Positions 10,428 through 32,443 of a DNA stretch of 64,000 nucleotides are shown piece by piece (the stretch's first letter is position 1; each line of letters starts with the position of its first letter). The notes beneath the pieces were generated by a model that ran no database searches, was not told the DNA's origin, and saw only the letters and a program-made list of their open reading frames with translations. Location of the stretch: contig OZ024798.1 in NCBI GenBank assembly GCA_964017045.1, forward strand, positions 24,765,347 through 24,829,346, read 5' to 3'. A program made the position numbers and the translations under genes. The stretch comes from Omphiscola glabra (taxonomy: Eukaryota; Mollusca; Gastropoda; Lymnaeidae).

Positions 10428-12926
10428 ATGTCCAGCAAACTAGTTCTGTGTCTCACTTTAGTGTGCCTCTTCGGAGTCGCGTCGTCGACTCTCCCGTTAC
10501 TTGGTAAGATGTGTCACTTTAATTTTATGGCAGTGCTCGCGATAATGTTGTAATGCCTTTAATCTAAACATTATACATCCTGGCCCGCTGTCTTTGCAGT
10601 GATATGCAGCGGTGGTTTGGAGCCGGTTCGGTCAGGTTCGTGCGAACCATTAGTTCAAAATAATAAATATGCCTAAAATCAAGTACTAATTTAAAAAAAA
10701 AAAAATGTGACTTCAAACACTTAAAAATGCCTTGGCGGATGGACCCGAAACTCCGCGTGAAGGAGCTTCGTGGGCCCAGACGCCAGATCCCCTAAACGTA
10801 ATTTGACTGACTGTGGCGGTGACCGATATGGCATAAGGGGACATACTAACTGCGAACCCTTTGTTACGAATTTGGCCATACACCGCTGGTGTTATGGCTT
10901 TTGAAGCATAAATCCCTACGTTCATTTGACCGCAACCATGCTTTAATGTGACATATTATACTTTCTATCAACGCAACCTTAGTCTATTGAAATAACACTT
11001 TTAACATACTCTTCAAAGTCTGTTTTTTTATGTCTACTCACATCAGGGAATCTGCTGCAGAATCTCCAGCTCCTCAGACAGCCCATCATCACATCCACCA
11101 CGAGGGCCGCCACACAGGTCCCCGACGCCTCCGCAGCGGCGTTGGACGCTATTCTGAACATTATCAGCCAAATTCTTACTAGACTACAAAATATTGGTAA
11201 TAGTTTTACCATTCATTTATTATAACATCGTCTGACACAATGTAACATTCTCCTCGCTCTCAAAACCTCGTAAATATATATTAAGTATAGCCACCAATTT
11301 GTTTACGCTCTTCTGGAGACCTTCTTTGTTTGTGAGCGTTCATCGTCTTATCATATATTAGTGTCACGTTTCAAGCAGACCGCCATGTCATGGAAAGGTG
11401 ACATTTTGTAAATAGTTTCATCTAATTTTTAACGTCTAAAAAAAAGCCACTGTCTAAGTGTCCTTGTAAGAAATTTCCAATCTAAATTTTTTTACCTACA
11501 TTATGGTCACTAGGGCATAGTGTCTTCATACTGAATGACCACCTAAAGGTATATAAATTTAACCGTTGCCTAGCAACGTTTTTTATGGTGCTTAATTAAT
11601 AATGGGAATGTTGGTGACTCTGAACAATTTTTTAGTCTCAACTTTTTAAATACAAAATCTAAAAAATTGAAACATTTAAAGGGATAAAGGATTTTCTAGC
11701 TAAAAATAATACAATAACTTCATATTTAAATCCCAAATTAAATTATTGCCTATTTATTTTTGGCTTATTATTTTATACAGATGCAGATCATTTTGACCAA
11801 ATAAAAAAAAAACGTTAATCCATTGCGACTTTAGACCTAAATCATGACATCCCCATTGATACAAAGAGTGTGTACAAATGACCTGACAAAATCGCTCATT
11901 GTTTTTAATCCACAGAAGCCCAAATTTCTGGCGGTGGTCAAGTAAGTCTAAAACCTTGTACATATCCTTAATCTTACCTATTTAACTGATAATTTTTATT
12001 TGATTTATGATTCCACGGTAAGTTATCAGCACTTTTCAAGTAAGTAAAGTATAATTCTATATTTTTTAATACTAAAGTAGAAGCCACGAATAGTGCTCAA
12101 ATATGGGGCTCAATGATGTCGTGGACGTTAGATTAATCTTCCACCTTAGTTCTTACTGAAACGTATCCGGGTGAAAGTTTGTACATTTCATCTGTGTCAC
12201 AGTGTACGGTATGTAAATTTACAAAGTCTAATGTTGGCAATTTATAAATAAAAATATGATATCACATTTTGATGATACATTTAAAAATTAGTGCTTATAA
12301 TAATAATACAATTTTTAACGTTTATGGGGAAAAAATTAAATATGGTTTTAATTTTGTCACTATGTGAGCTCGAATTGTATGGCATATGTTATCTTTTTAA
12401 ATATTATTTTTCTTAGATATTAGACTATCTAGGCTTCTTTGGGTACTCGACTTCAAAAGACTTTTTTTTTTATTTTAATTTGCGGTAAAAAAAATTAACT
12501 AGACATTGTCATATCATGATACTTTTAGCAAAACTGTAGAACAATGGATGTGAAAACATTGGATGTGAAAATCCAATGGGAAAACGTTTGAATAGATTTT
12601 AAGTCGACATGGCGCCAATGGACTGAATGTTATGGAAACTGGTGGTTGGGTTGGAGAAAAAAATAGGGGGAGGGGGGTTGGGTCACACGACATTAGGAAA
12701 AAAAATGTTTTAATTTCTGGTTTCTAATTCCAGTAGAAATTTACATAATTATTATATATTTTACAAATGTTTGACATTATTTTATATGCTTAGTTAAAAA
12801 TTTAATATCAAAATCGTGTTGTGTATAAATATTACATACTCATATCTCTGTTTAAATTTAGCCAGTTTGTTTCATAATCAATGAATAACTATTTTAATCC
12901 GCACATTTCAGGCTATTGCTGGCTAA
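10428..12926 (+). CDS. SP2: small secreted peptide, paralogue of SP1 (4 exons, 88 aa)
   Basis: Coding exons are 10428-10503, 11047-11196, 11916-11941 and 12912-12926 (stop TAA), with intron phases 1, 1 and 0 as in SP1. The signal peptide (MSSKLVLCLTLVCLFGVASS) differs from SP1 at two residues. The mature part has the helix LLQNLQLLRQPIIT, a Thr/Ala-rich linker, a second helix (DAILNIISQILTRLQNI) and the tail EAQISGGGQAIAG. It is seven residues shorter than SP1, through loss of residues in the signal/mature junction and the first helix. Nearly all differences from SP1 are substitutions or in-frame length changes, which suggests both genes are under constraint. Intron 1 carries a hAT MITE absent from SP1. 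The function is unknown. Secretion is inferred from the signal peptide. Confidence 0.72.
10607..10888. mobile_element. hAT-type MITE (282 bp) in SP2 intron 1
   Basis: The ends are CAGCGGTG at the left and CACCGCTG at the right. Flanking 8-mers are GTGATATG (10599-10606) and GTGTTATG (10889-10896), matching at 7 of 8 positions. The equivalent intron of SP1 lacks it, so insertion followed the SP1/SP2 duplication. Confidence 0.7.
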
Positions 12927-13015
12927 AGGATGTCACGTGATGATAGTGATGACAGGTTTCTATAGGTGTTAAAGGTCAAGCGTTAACAAACATTGACTTC
13001 GACATCTTTTAAAAA

Positions 13016-13021
13016 AATAAA
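13016..13021 (+). other. Polyadenylation signal AATAAA of SP2
   Basis: It lies 90 bp after the stop codon in a 3' UTR conserved with SP1. Confidence 0.6.
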
Positions 13022-13453
13022 CATTTGAAAATAATGAATTATTGTTTTATCATTTAAAATGTAATCCTATTTTTTTGTGTTAACCTTATAATGGTATTTT
13101 AAAAAAACAAACAAATCCATTGAACTTTGATGTAGGTTAGCGAAACAACAATATTTCGCTATTTAATTACAAACCTAATATTAATTCAAGTACTATCAAC
13201 AGCAAATGCAAGGTGGTTACCGTATGGTCTCCCATTAATTTACGTCAATTCAATTTAAATATATTGGTCAGTTGTTTTGATGAAAAGTTCTTCATGAGGA
13301 CAGATATAAAATTCATTTACCAATTATTACAAAATAAAAATAATTTCAGTGTGAGTCTAGAAGAGTAAAACCTTAAGTAATATTGGAAATTGTTTTTGAA
13401 GGTTACACCTGAATCTACACATACATTAAGAAAACATCAACCTCAGCTGCCCC

Positions 13454-13636
13454 CAGTGGCGTAGCGAGCTTAATTCGCGCCCGGGGCACAATACTTTTAA
13501 AGCGCCACCAATACCTTTTTAGCGCCCCCCTATTCGAAAACCATACAATATTATAGTAAAATATACCGTTTGGCGCCCCTTTGTGAGTAGCGCCCGGGGC
13601 ATGATGCCCCCCTTGCCCCCCCTCACTACGCCACTG
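13454..13636. mobile_element. hAT-type MITE, CAGTGGCGTAGC family, copy 1 (183 bp)
   Basis: The terminal inverted repeats are CAGTGGCGTAGCGAG at the left and CTCACTACGCCACTG at the right. A perfect 8-bp target duplication, GCTGCCCC, is at 13446-13453 and 13637-13644. A second member of the family lies in the other orientation at 33889-34074. Confidence 0.88.
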
Positions 13637-14032
13637 GCTGCCCCATATACACTCGTATTGAAACGTCATAGTAGGAAAGCTAATCCCATAATTCATGTTA
13701 CTATTTTTTTTTAAATGACAGTGCATTCCCTTTATTTCTTTACATCATCTATTACTGATTCATTATTTGTTTTGCTCTGCACTAAAAATGACAACAATTT
13801 TGGCAAACTAAGTTGATCCTTTGTGAACAGCCAATGGGGTTGCAACGTCTCGGCCATGCAGAATTCTCCTGGATAAACAAGTGATAAAACCGTACAGTAT
13901 TTGTTCAGATGAAGCAATCAATCAGTCATACGGCTACAAGTGTACACGTTGATTTTCTTATTTTTCAGAAAAAAAATTCAGTCAATAAAATGTGTGTGAA
14001 CGTACCAAATGTCTTAGTAAATGCAGAAGGCT

Positions 14033-14040
14033 TATAAATA
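14033..14040 (+). promoter_or_regulatory. TATA box of SP3
   Basis: TATAAATA lies 85 bp upstream of the SP3 start codon, a spacing close to that in SP1 and SP2. Confidence 0.5.
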
Positions 14041-14124
14041 AAGATGCGCTCTGAAATGTGACTAGATTTGTGTCGTATTTCGATTGGACAGCTGCCTTCA
14101 GACCCACGCAATAATTTTGTCACG

Positions 14125-17100
14125 ATGACTTATACCCTTCTCATCTGCTTAACGGTTGCGCTCTTCTGCCAAGCTGCTGTGTCACAGCCGCTAATACCAA
14201 CAGGTAATAGAATGAGAAATAAATGCATGATGTTATTTTATTATTATTGGGTTTTTTTTAAATTTCGTCCGTTGATAAATAATATGAACGCCTATTTGAT
14301 ATCTCAGATAGATTATACGGGTCGGTAAGAACAACCTTGGTGTTTTGTTGCTGACTTTTAGGTCTATTCCTAAATTTATTTAAAGCGCTGATTTAAAAAA
14401 TCGCATCTGATTTTTTTAACAGCAGTTGTTTCTAAGATATAGTTGAATTTGTTCAGATTTCTGGGGGTTTTTCTACATCAGCCTTAAAAGGTCAATTTTC
14501 CTGAATCGGTATACAAAAGGTTTTGCATTTACATGTGAAATAAAAGTATTTATATTACAACATTTTGTGTGTGTGTTTAAAGACATTTATCTAAATCCCC
14601 CCCCCCCCCCCCAATCCCGAAACGAATTACGAAGTTGAGATACGGGGATAATTAATTTTTATGTCATTTTGGATAGTAAAGCACAACATAAAAATTGTGC
14701 CAAGAAAAGGGTGGACTTCAAGGGATACATGGTGGTCAAAATGGTGGTCAAAATGGTGGTCAAAATGGTGGTCAAAATGGTGGTCGACATGGTGGTCAAC
14801 ATGGTGGTCAAAATGGTGGTCGACATGGTGGTCGACATGGTGGTCAACATGGTGGTCAACATGGTGGTCAACATGGTGGTCAACATGGTGGTCGACATGG
14901 TGGTCAACATGGTGGTCAACATGGTGGTCGAAATGGTGGTCAAAATGGTGGTCGACATGGTGGTCAACATGGTGGTCAAAATGGTGGTCAAAATGGTGGT
15001 CGACATGGTGGTCAACATGGTGGTCAAAATGGTGGTCAAAATGGTGGTCGACATGGTGGTCAACATGGTGGTCAAAATGGTGGTCGACATGGTGGTCGAC
15101 ATGGTGGTCAAAATGGTGGTCGACATGGTGGTCGACATGGTGGTCAACATGGTGGTCAACATGGTGGTCAACATGGTGGTCGGAGGAAAGATTAAACATT
15201 TAAGCTTTAGTAACACACGGTAGAAAAATTCGACTTCATATACATATCTAGGCCTGTCTAATAAAACAGTTTGTAAATGCTTGGAATAAAACATTTCATG
15301 CACAGAAATGCACATCAAATATGGACTTACCACAGAGAAACTGATAGCTGGAGTTTTCATGTCTCATGGATCAGAAAATGCACATTTGACCCATGACCTT
15401 TCATAAAATCAATGAAATTAATCATCATCGCGGTCTTTATTTTTCTCTTGGTGTCAGTGACTCAAATTCGCCCCCCCCCCCCTTTTTTTTCAACCCCGAC
15501 TCTGGGAGCGTCTTTCGGCTCAGACACTCCGTGCCTTCTTGTCAGAATAGGGGTGAACTTAATGAGGTAACGCGTGACATTTCGTGGTGTAAACAGAGCA
15601 CGGGGAAAGGTCACGTCACTGTCTGACAGAGAGCTTTGACGAGGAACATCAGAAAAGGTGGAATAACAAAGTCGGACAGAAATAGACGCCCTCTGCCATA
15701 TACCAAGGTAGATTACAGCCAGATACCAAGGTAGATTACAGCCAGATACCAAGGTAGATTACAGCCAGATACCAAGGTAGATTACAGCCAGATACCGAGG
15801 TAGATTACAGCCAGATACCAAGGTAGATTACAGCCAGATACCAAGGTAGATTACAGCCAGATACCAAGGTAGATTACAGCCAGATACCGAGGTAGATTAC
15901 AGCCAGATACCAAGGTAGATTACAGCCAGATACCAAGGTAGATTACAGCCAGATACCAAGGTAGATTACAGCCAGATACCAAGGTAGATTACAGCCAGAT
16001 ACCAAGGTAGATTACAGCCAGATACCAAGGTAGATGAAACGCAAAGTTGTTGGAGATTTTTGTTTTTTATATTTTTGTTTTTTATATTTTTGTTTTTTAT
16101 ATTTTTGTTTTTAATCTTATTCGCAACTGCTCTGGAAGATTCGGTATACCATTAATTCTAATGAAAGGAGCATCCTTTGTAAAATTATGATACAAATTCT
16201 CCAGTAAACGCGTAACTTGGGTATACAATTAAACAGCCCCTTAAAACAAGGTTTTTCTTATAAATCCTTTATATCCATTTATGTTTGCATTTATGTCATT
16301 GTACGTGATTTATCATTTATTAAAAAGCGGTTACGTAAATGGGTCAACTTTTGGCGGAAACACGTTTCCTGTTTGCTTATTGTTTTCCCTTCAAAAATAC
16401 GTTTTATATTTCCTGCATAGCCAGAAACACGCAACCATTGAACAAATCATATTTCATTGGGGAAAAAAAAACGAAAAACAATAATATGTTGTCATTGGCA
16501 ACGAGTCAATGTGCCAGGTTTCAGCTCGATAGGATGATGCAAAGTGGGTCATTTAGTCGTCCGAAGATTCAGCCTTAAATACAGAAACACACGAACAAAC
16601 GCGAAGTTAGTGTAATGGGTTTATTGAAATTTGTTCGATATTTCAGAAATTAGAGCTGATGGGGAAAACTGATGTTATTTGCCGGATCAGCGACTCAAGT
16701 ATACCGAGAAACAAGTCAACATTTGAGATGCGAAATTTTGTGTTGGCCGGTGTAATTACCGGTCAAAATTAACCGAAAGCAATTAATATTTTCCGACAAT
16801 GTGTTACCTCTCCACATCATATTTAGAAATTCATATGTGCACTTCATTTAAATACAGAATGTGAAATATAAATAAAATACTTTGATGCGTTGTAAATACT
16901 ATTAGCGCCACCTGGGTTGCGCCAAGATTTTTGCAGCCCCCCCCCCATGGAAAAAAATCTGCAGTTGTTCGATAACGCCGCCCCCCCCCCCCCCAAATAC
17001 ATAGAAAGTTTTAACCGCCTGGGGCAGACCACCGCCCCCCTACCCCACCATGAATAATGTTTTTTTTTAAGACCTTGGCTTTAAGTTGACTGTTAGAGTC

Positions 17101-18113
17101 ACGTGATGATGTATGCATGATTTCCTCGAACGGCCGACTCCAAAATTTAGTATTGAAATAAACTCTAGAAATATGTATATTAATGTTACTTAGAGAAACG
17201 GTTATATAAAGCTGGTGTTCATTAAATGCGCTCTTATATAAAGATGGTGTTTATTAAATGCGCTCCCCCAAACCCTCATCCTAAAAAAAAAACAATTTAA
17301 AAAAAAACAACACATTATTTTCTTTTGTACAGGTGCGCGCTCAACCAGAGAGCCTCTCGTACAGTTGTTAAGTCAGCACTCACCACCCAATCATCTTTCT
17401 TCTTCCGGGGATCAGTTGCAGAACATCATTAGACAGATTCTCAGTTTACTCCAGGGTGAGAAATGCTGTACTTTTAACATCAATATTGCATTGAATTATG
17501 ATGAATAGGTATGCAAAGAAGAAATAAATATTTTTTGTTTTTATTTTATTTAGACATGCTAAGATCCAACATTAGTTTACAAACGTTAAAGGTACTTTTT
17601 TTTTCCGTTACCGATGACGTGTACGCGTTGTCACGATCATCCACTTTCAATTACCAGGGACGTCACATTGTCGTCATAACAAGGAGGCTAAGAATTTTTC
17701 TGAAATACCAAGGACGTCACGTTGACGTCATCTTTCAATGCTATATATTTCTTTATTCATTAATCTATAGAGACGTTAAAAAGCGAATCGGATAGAGAAT
17801 GGAAAATACCGGAAATTTCTTCATTTACAAAGTTTTTTATTGCTGAGTCAGCAAAAATCGATGCGCGGCGCGCGTGCGCCCCCCCCCCCCCCCTTAAAAC
17901 CAGCGGTAATGAAAGGGTTAAATCTTTTTACAGCATTTGTGAGTGTTAGTTGGTGTTTTACGAAAACTATTGGGAGACTGTGGCCTATATATATAAAAAC
18001 ATCATTTTGAAAAACCACAAGTAACAATGTTTTCATCTTAACCTTTTTTTTTCCTCATTCTGTTAGCTAAATTCCCAGACCCAAGAAAATCCACCCCAAG
18101 GGTAAGTAGTTAA
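14125..18113 (+). CDS. SP3: divergent small secreted peptide (3 exons visible, at least 78 aa)
   Basis: Coding exons are 14125-14203, 17333-17455 and 18067 onward, with phase-1 introns 1 and 2 as in SP1 and SP2. The signal peptide (MTYTLLICLTVALFCQAAVS) is followed by QPLIPTGARSTREPLVQLL. After a Ser/Pro/His linker comes LQNIIRQILSLLQG, which matches the second helix of SP1 and SP2 in pattern and place. Exon 3 adds AKFPDPRKSTPR. A strong donor (AGG|GTAAGT) follows at 18101/18102, in the same phase as the SP1/SP2 exon 3 donor, so a short fourth exon is likely. Without splicing, the frame stops at TAA 18111-18113, the end given here. The 3.1 kb intron 1 contains three minisatellites. Homology to SP1/SP2 is inferred from layout and the C-terminal helix, since overall identity is low. 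Confidence 0.55.
14729..15184 (+). repeat. 12-bp minisatellite, 38 copies, in SP3 intron 1
   Basis: The unit is ATGGTGGTC plus one of AAA, AAC, GAC or GAA. Because 12 is a multiple of 3 and the unit lacks stops, several frames stay open on both strands. These are repeat artefacts, not genes. Confidence 0.97.
15703..16036 (+). repeat. 23-bp minisatellite, about 14 copies, in SP3 intron 1
   Basis: The unit is GATACCAAGGTAGATTACAG plus CCA. Only a few units vary (GATACCGAGG). High homogeneity suggests recent expansion. Confidence 0.97.
16055..16112 (+). repeat. 16-bp AT-rich repeat
   Basis: The unit TTTTTGTTTTTTATAT repeats about 3.5 times. Confidence 0.85.
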
Positions 18114-19585
18114 GCCATTCAATGGGGTTTGTTTGTGTAATTCTACAGATAAAAGATATGTCTTGAATAGTAGGCCCTATATCAGTTAAATAACAGATAT
18201 AATTTCGCGTCAAATTGTTGTATGAACGCACTATTTTGTGCGTGGTTTCTTTTTTGGGGAAATTGATCAAATATTAATTTGAAAGTTGTGACAAGGTTTC
18301 ATACACGAATTGCATCTAATGCTTGAATGAAAATTTGATCGTTTGAACCGACCCTTACTCGTAATAATAGTGATACCTGGAAATAACGGATGTAGAAAAA
18401 GAACCAAAAAAAATATATATATATATATCGTGTCAAGAGAAAAATCCACTCAGTAGTAGGCCAATGATATATAATTAACGAGTTGTTACGAAACTATAAC
18501 TATATTTAAATTATACTCAATATATCAAGATGGTGCATTTGCGTCATGAGCGGGAATATAATACATCTGAGTTTGTAACGGCAAGGAAGGATTGGAGACG
18601 TCGCACTGTAATTTACTGTGATTCAAGTTCTACAAGAAAAGTACACGTGTGTTTAATTTGGAGTTTAAGAAATTAAATGACCCTTATTAATTTAATTTTT
18701 TTTAACCATGTGTATCGGGGTCAATATGATGAGGGGTGGGGGAGGGGAGGGGCGGAATTTGCGGTACACTTCATATATTTTATATGGCTTAATCTTATGA
18801 GTGTTCTTTATGCAATGTGGTTTTCTTGATTTATGGGCAGAGAAATCAAGGACAACCCCGTCATAAACTAGATACTGCAATGTCAAAGGTGATTAGTTAG
18901 CTGACTAATTATTGGTAATTTATGTGACTAGTTATTGGTCATATTAGGTGACTAGCTGTTGGTCAGAGCTACCATATTAACTCTAAAGAAAAGCTAGCAC
19001 TTTGAGAGTGATACCAGCCTGCTAGAATATGCAATAGGCGTATAGATCAAGGTACACTGAAATAGGTGGTAATTGACAATACACGACCAGAAATACTAAA
19101 TCTAAGACTACGGATGCAAGCTGGACACAGGAATAAAAAAAATAACCAGATGAAGGAGAGACGATGGGCAATGATTCTACTAAAAACGTGAATTACTAAC
19201 AGAAGACACATCAATAAATAAGGTAACACATTTTCTTATTGTGACGTAAATGTACGTTGTCTGGAGGTCGTCCCCTGCGTATGGCCACAGAAACAACTGT
19301 AAGTGTCTAGAACACCTTTCTTTCAAGCCCCTACAGAACTGCATGTATTGAATAATTGTCAAATATTATAACAAACGGTGCAAAGATTCGGATTACTTGG
19401 TATTTATTTGCTTCATATGCATGACAGTGGAAAAATGCATTAAAAAAATCATTAGTTATCAGCATAAATTAGAAGTGTCTAGAAATCCTACACATACCAA
19501 TGAACAAATATGGTTACATAACTCTTAGCGAAATTTGTAAAAAAAAAAAATCCTCTTCCACTCTCTCTACAAAACTAAAATCAGC
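18114..19585. other. Intergenic DNA, no gene seen
   Basis: No credible exon was found. An undetected last exon of SP3 may lie here. Direct repeats of GTGACTAGTTATTGGTCAT type occur at about 18890-18965. Confidence 0.4.
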
Positions 19586-19588
19586 CAC

Positions 19589-19695
19589 ACTATCCACATC
19601 AACCGTCGCACTATCCACAGGACCCGTCGCAATATCCACATCACCCGTCACACTATTCACAGCACCCGTCACACTATCCACAGCACCCGTCACTG
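19589..19695 (+). repeat. 21-bp minisatellite, about 5 copies
   Basis: The unit CACTATCCACAGCACCCGTC plus A repeats with substitutions. It runs straight into the 53-bp array. Confidence 0.85.
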
Positions 19696-20772
19696 TTCCG
19701 ACAGAATGGTAGGATGCTCTGCTATAGTCTACTACAATCCAATGATTGTTCCAACAGCATGGTAGGATGCTCTGCTATATTCTACTACAATCCAATGATT
19801 GTTCCAACAGCATGGTAGGACGCTCTGCTATATTCTACTACAATCCAATGATTGTTCCAACAGCATGGTAGGAAGCTCTGCTATATTCTACTACAATCCA
19901 ATGATTGTTCCAACAGCATGGTAGGATGCTCTGCTATATTCTACTACAATCCAATGATTGTTCCAACAGCATGGTAGGACGCTCTGCTATATTCTACAAA
20001 AATCCAATGATTGTTCCAACAGCATGGTAGGACGCTCTGCTATATTCTACTACAATCCAATGATTGTTCCAACAGGATGGTAGGAAGCTCTGCTATATTC
20101 TACTACAATCCAATGATTGTTCCAACAGCATGGTAGGAAGCTCTGCTATATTCTACTACAATCCAATGATTGTTCCAACAGCATGGTAGGACGCTCTGCT
20201 ATATTCTACTACAATCCAATGATTGTTCCAACAGCATGGTAGGAAGCTCTGCTATATTCTACTACAATCCAATGATTGTTCCAACAGCATGGTAGGATGC
20301 TCTGCTATATTCTACTACAATCCAATGATTGTTCCAACAGCATGGTAGGACGCTCTGATATATTCTACAAAAATCCAATGATTGTTCCAACAGCATGGTA
20401 GGACGCTCTGCTATATTCTACTACAATCCAATGATTGTTCCAACAGCATGGTAGGATGCTCTGCTATATTCTACTACAATCCAATGATTGTTCCAACAGC
20501 ATGGTAGGACGCTCTGCTATATTCTACAAAAATCCAATGATTGTTCCAACAGCATGGTAGGACGCTCTGCTATATTCTACTACAATCCAATGATTGTTCC
20601 AACAGGATGGTAGGAAGCTCTGCTATATTCTACTACAATCCAATGATTGTTCCAACAGCATGGTAGGAAGCTCTGCTATATTCTACTACAATCCAATGAT
20701 TGTTCCAACAGCATGGTAGGACGCTCTGCTATATTCTACTACAATCCAATGATTGTTCCAACAAGATGGTAG
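19696..20772 (+). repeat. 53-bp minisatellite with higher-order structure, about 20 copies
   Basis: The unit runs from GGTAGGATGCTCTGCTATAT through CTACTACAATCCAATGATTG to TTCCAACAGCAT. A variable base (T, C or A in GGTAGGA-N-GC) and two further markers (TACAAAAATCC and ACAGGATGG) label each copy. Copies 5-10 and 15-20 have the same marker order, showing duplication of a multi-unit block. Confidence 0.95.
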
Positions 20773-21967
20773 AATGTTTATTTGAAAATCTCTTGGTTTT
20801 AAAACTTTAAAATTGTAGGCAACCAAATTGTTTTCATTTATTAATCTGTTGACTTTTTTTCCCTTACATATGTAAATTTCAGTATAAAAAAAATAATAAT
20901 TTTACCAATGGACAAAATAAACATAATCCTTCTTGTTATTCCTAACAAAGAAGTCACAGCCAGGGGTACAGCCAAGTCACAGCCAGGGGTGCCAGATTGG
21001 CCTGTTTATGGAAAGATTTTTTTAAATTTGGTCTTAAAATGCTGGTTTGCCCCACATCCCCATTTTTTATTTTAATTCTTTTTTTTTCCTTAAAAATATA
21101 ATCTTCTTTAAATTTCAATATGATCTTTTCAGTGAAACATTATTTCAGGGAAATAATTTTTGTACAGTAAAATTTCTGCTGCTTAAAATGTCAAATCTGG
21201 TCTCTGCTAATCAATACCACAAAAAAAAAAAAAAACTTTTTTATAAATTATTTATTTAAGTTGAATCCATAAAAATAAATTGTTTTAACAGTGCAACAGG
21301 TAATATATGTTGAATTTTAGCAAATTTAAAAAATGTAAACATCAATATATATAATGATACTGCTTCTCAAAGGGGAGTTAAGTCGACCAGTGTGAACTTT
21401 GTCCCACAGAAGCATAAAAAGTGAAAACTGTAGATACTAAAGAAGGTCGGTCATTGAGTGGGAAGTGATGAGACACCTGTTTCATTCGGTCATTTAGTGG
21501 GAACTGATGAGACACCTGTGTCATTCAGCACTCATTTAACTTGCACTCGAAATGCATGAATAAAAATGATAAAAGATAAATATATATAAAAGAAAACAAC
21601 ATTTTATGTACAGACATTTTTTTGTCCATGGATTGTGTATATAATACAAGAAAAATAATACAACAAATTTATAAAAATATAATTAATATGAAATCATGAT
21701 AAAATTTCAGCACAAAATAAACAAAAGAAAAAAAACTTTATCTTCAATAATAATTTCTTTTTAACACAATTCAGATTAATTTAGATTAGTAATGAACACA
21801 TCAAGTAGTTCATTCAATTCATAAACTGAAACATCTGTTAATTGTAAGGAATTGTGATCTATGCCCTCAACAGTGCCACTCATAGCTTACTATGAACATA
21901 AGATAATAAGTTAATACCACCCATAAAATTATTATTGCATTATTTCTATGTATAGATCCTTCAAATA
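20773..21967. other. Intergenic DNA and 3' flank of GMC gene A
   Basis: This is AT-rich and no gene was recognised. A 38-bp sequence (GGTCATTGAGTGGGAAGTGA onward) occurs twice at about 21451-21530. From about 21585 on it resembles the 3' flank of gene B (from about 36955; shared GGATTGTGTATATAAT), so the GMC duplication includes downstream DNA. Confidence 0.5.
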
Positions 21968-22348
21968 CAGTGGTCCCTCTTACATCCCGATCAATCAGTT
22001 CCACACTCTACCGTGATAAGTGAATTTCCGCGAAGTAGGATTCTTTATTTATAAATCAAATATGTCGGTAGTGAGAGAATTTTTAAAAAACCTGTTCACG
22101 GACCCCTAAATACAGTTTTTAAAATTATTAGACCATCTGGGGATGCTCGAATACATAGACCTACAGTCCATACGTATAGTAATTTTAATAGTAATACACA
22201 AGTGTATAATTGACTCAGACAACAGCGTGCGCGCATTATCATTTTCACTATCTCAATAAACATTTTAATGAATACATGCTACATTTTAAAAAATCAGCGA
22301 TAGAGTGGCGTCGCAAAAGTTGAAGCGTGAAGCAGTGAGGGACGACTG
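21968..22348. mobile_element. Tc1/pogo-type MITE (381 bp) with TA target duplication
   Basis: The left end is CAGTGGTCCCTC and the right end GAGGGACGACTG, a near-perfect inverted repeat of a type common in pogo/Tigger-like elements. TA flanks both sides (21966-21967 and 22349-22350). The matching flank of gene B has no such insert. It has no coding capacity. Confidence 0.7.
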
Positions 22349-22457
22349 TACCTTAACTAATGAATAATGTACAGCTTGCAGGGGGTGGAAAATATTTTAA
22401 TCACTAAGTAAACTATTTATATTTATCAATGTCATTCTATTTAAAGTTCAACAAATT

Positions 22458-32443
<9,986 letters not shown>

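Larger units (their letters stand above)
9590..13430 (+). repeat. Segmental duplication, copy 2 (carries SP2)
   Basis: Counterpart of 1630-5450, sharing the promoter, exons and flanks. It differs by a 34-bp minisatellite upstream (9857-10033), a MITE in intron 1 (10607-10888) and a compact intron 2 without the ATCCAAACTTAT array. Confidence 0.75.

Noticed and set aside
14627..15360. Open frames of 166-233 codons (Asp-His-His, Gly-Gly-rich and others) on both strands
   Set aside because: They are translations of the 12-bp minisatellite in intron 1 of SP3. Five different frames are open at once.
15703..16036. Regular short repeats considered as a CRISPR array
   Set aside because: Units are directly adjacent with no unique spacers, in a eukaryotic intron. 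It is a minisatellite, as are the other arrays.
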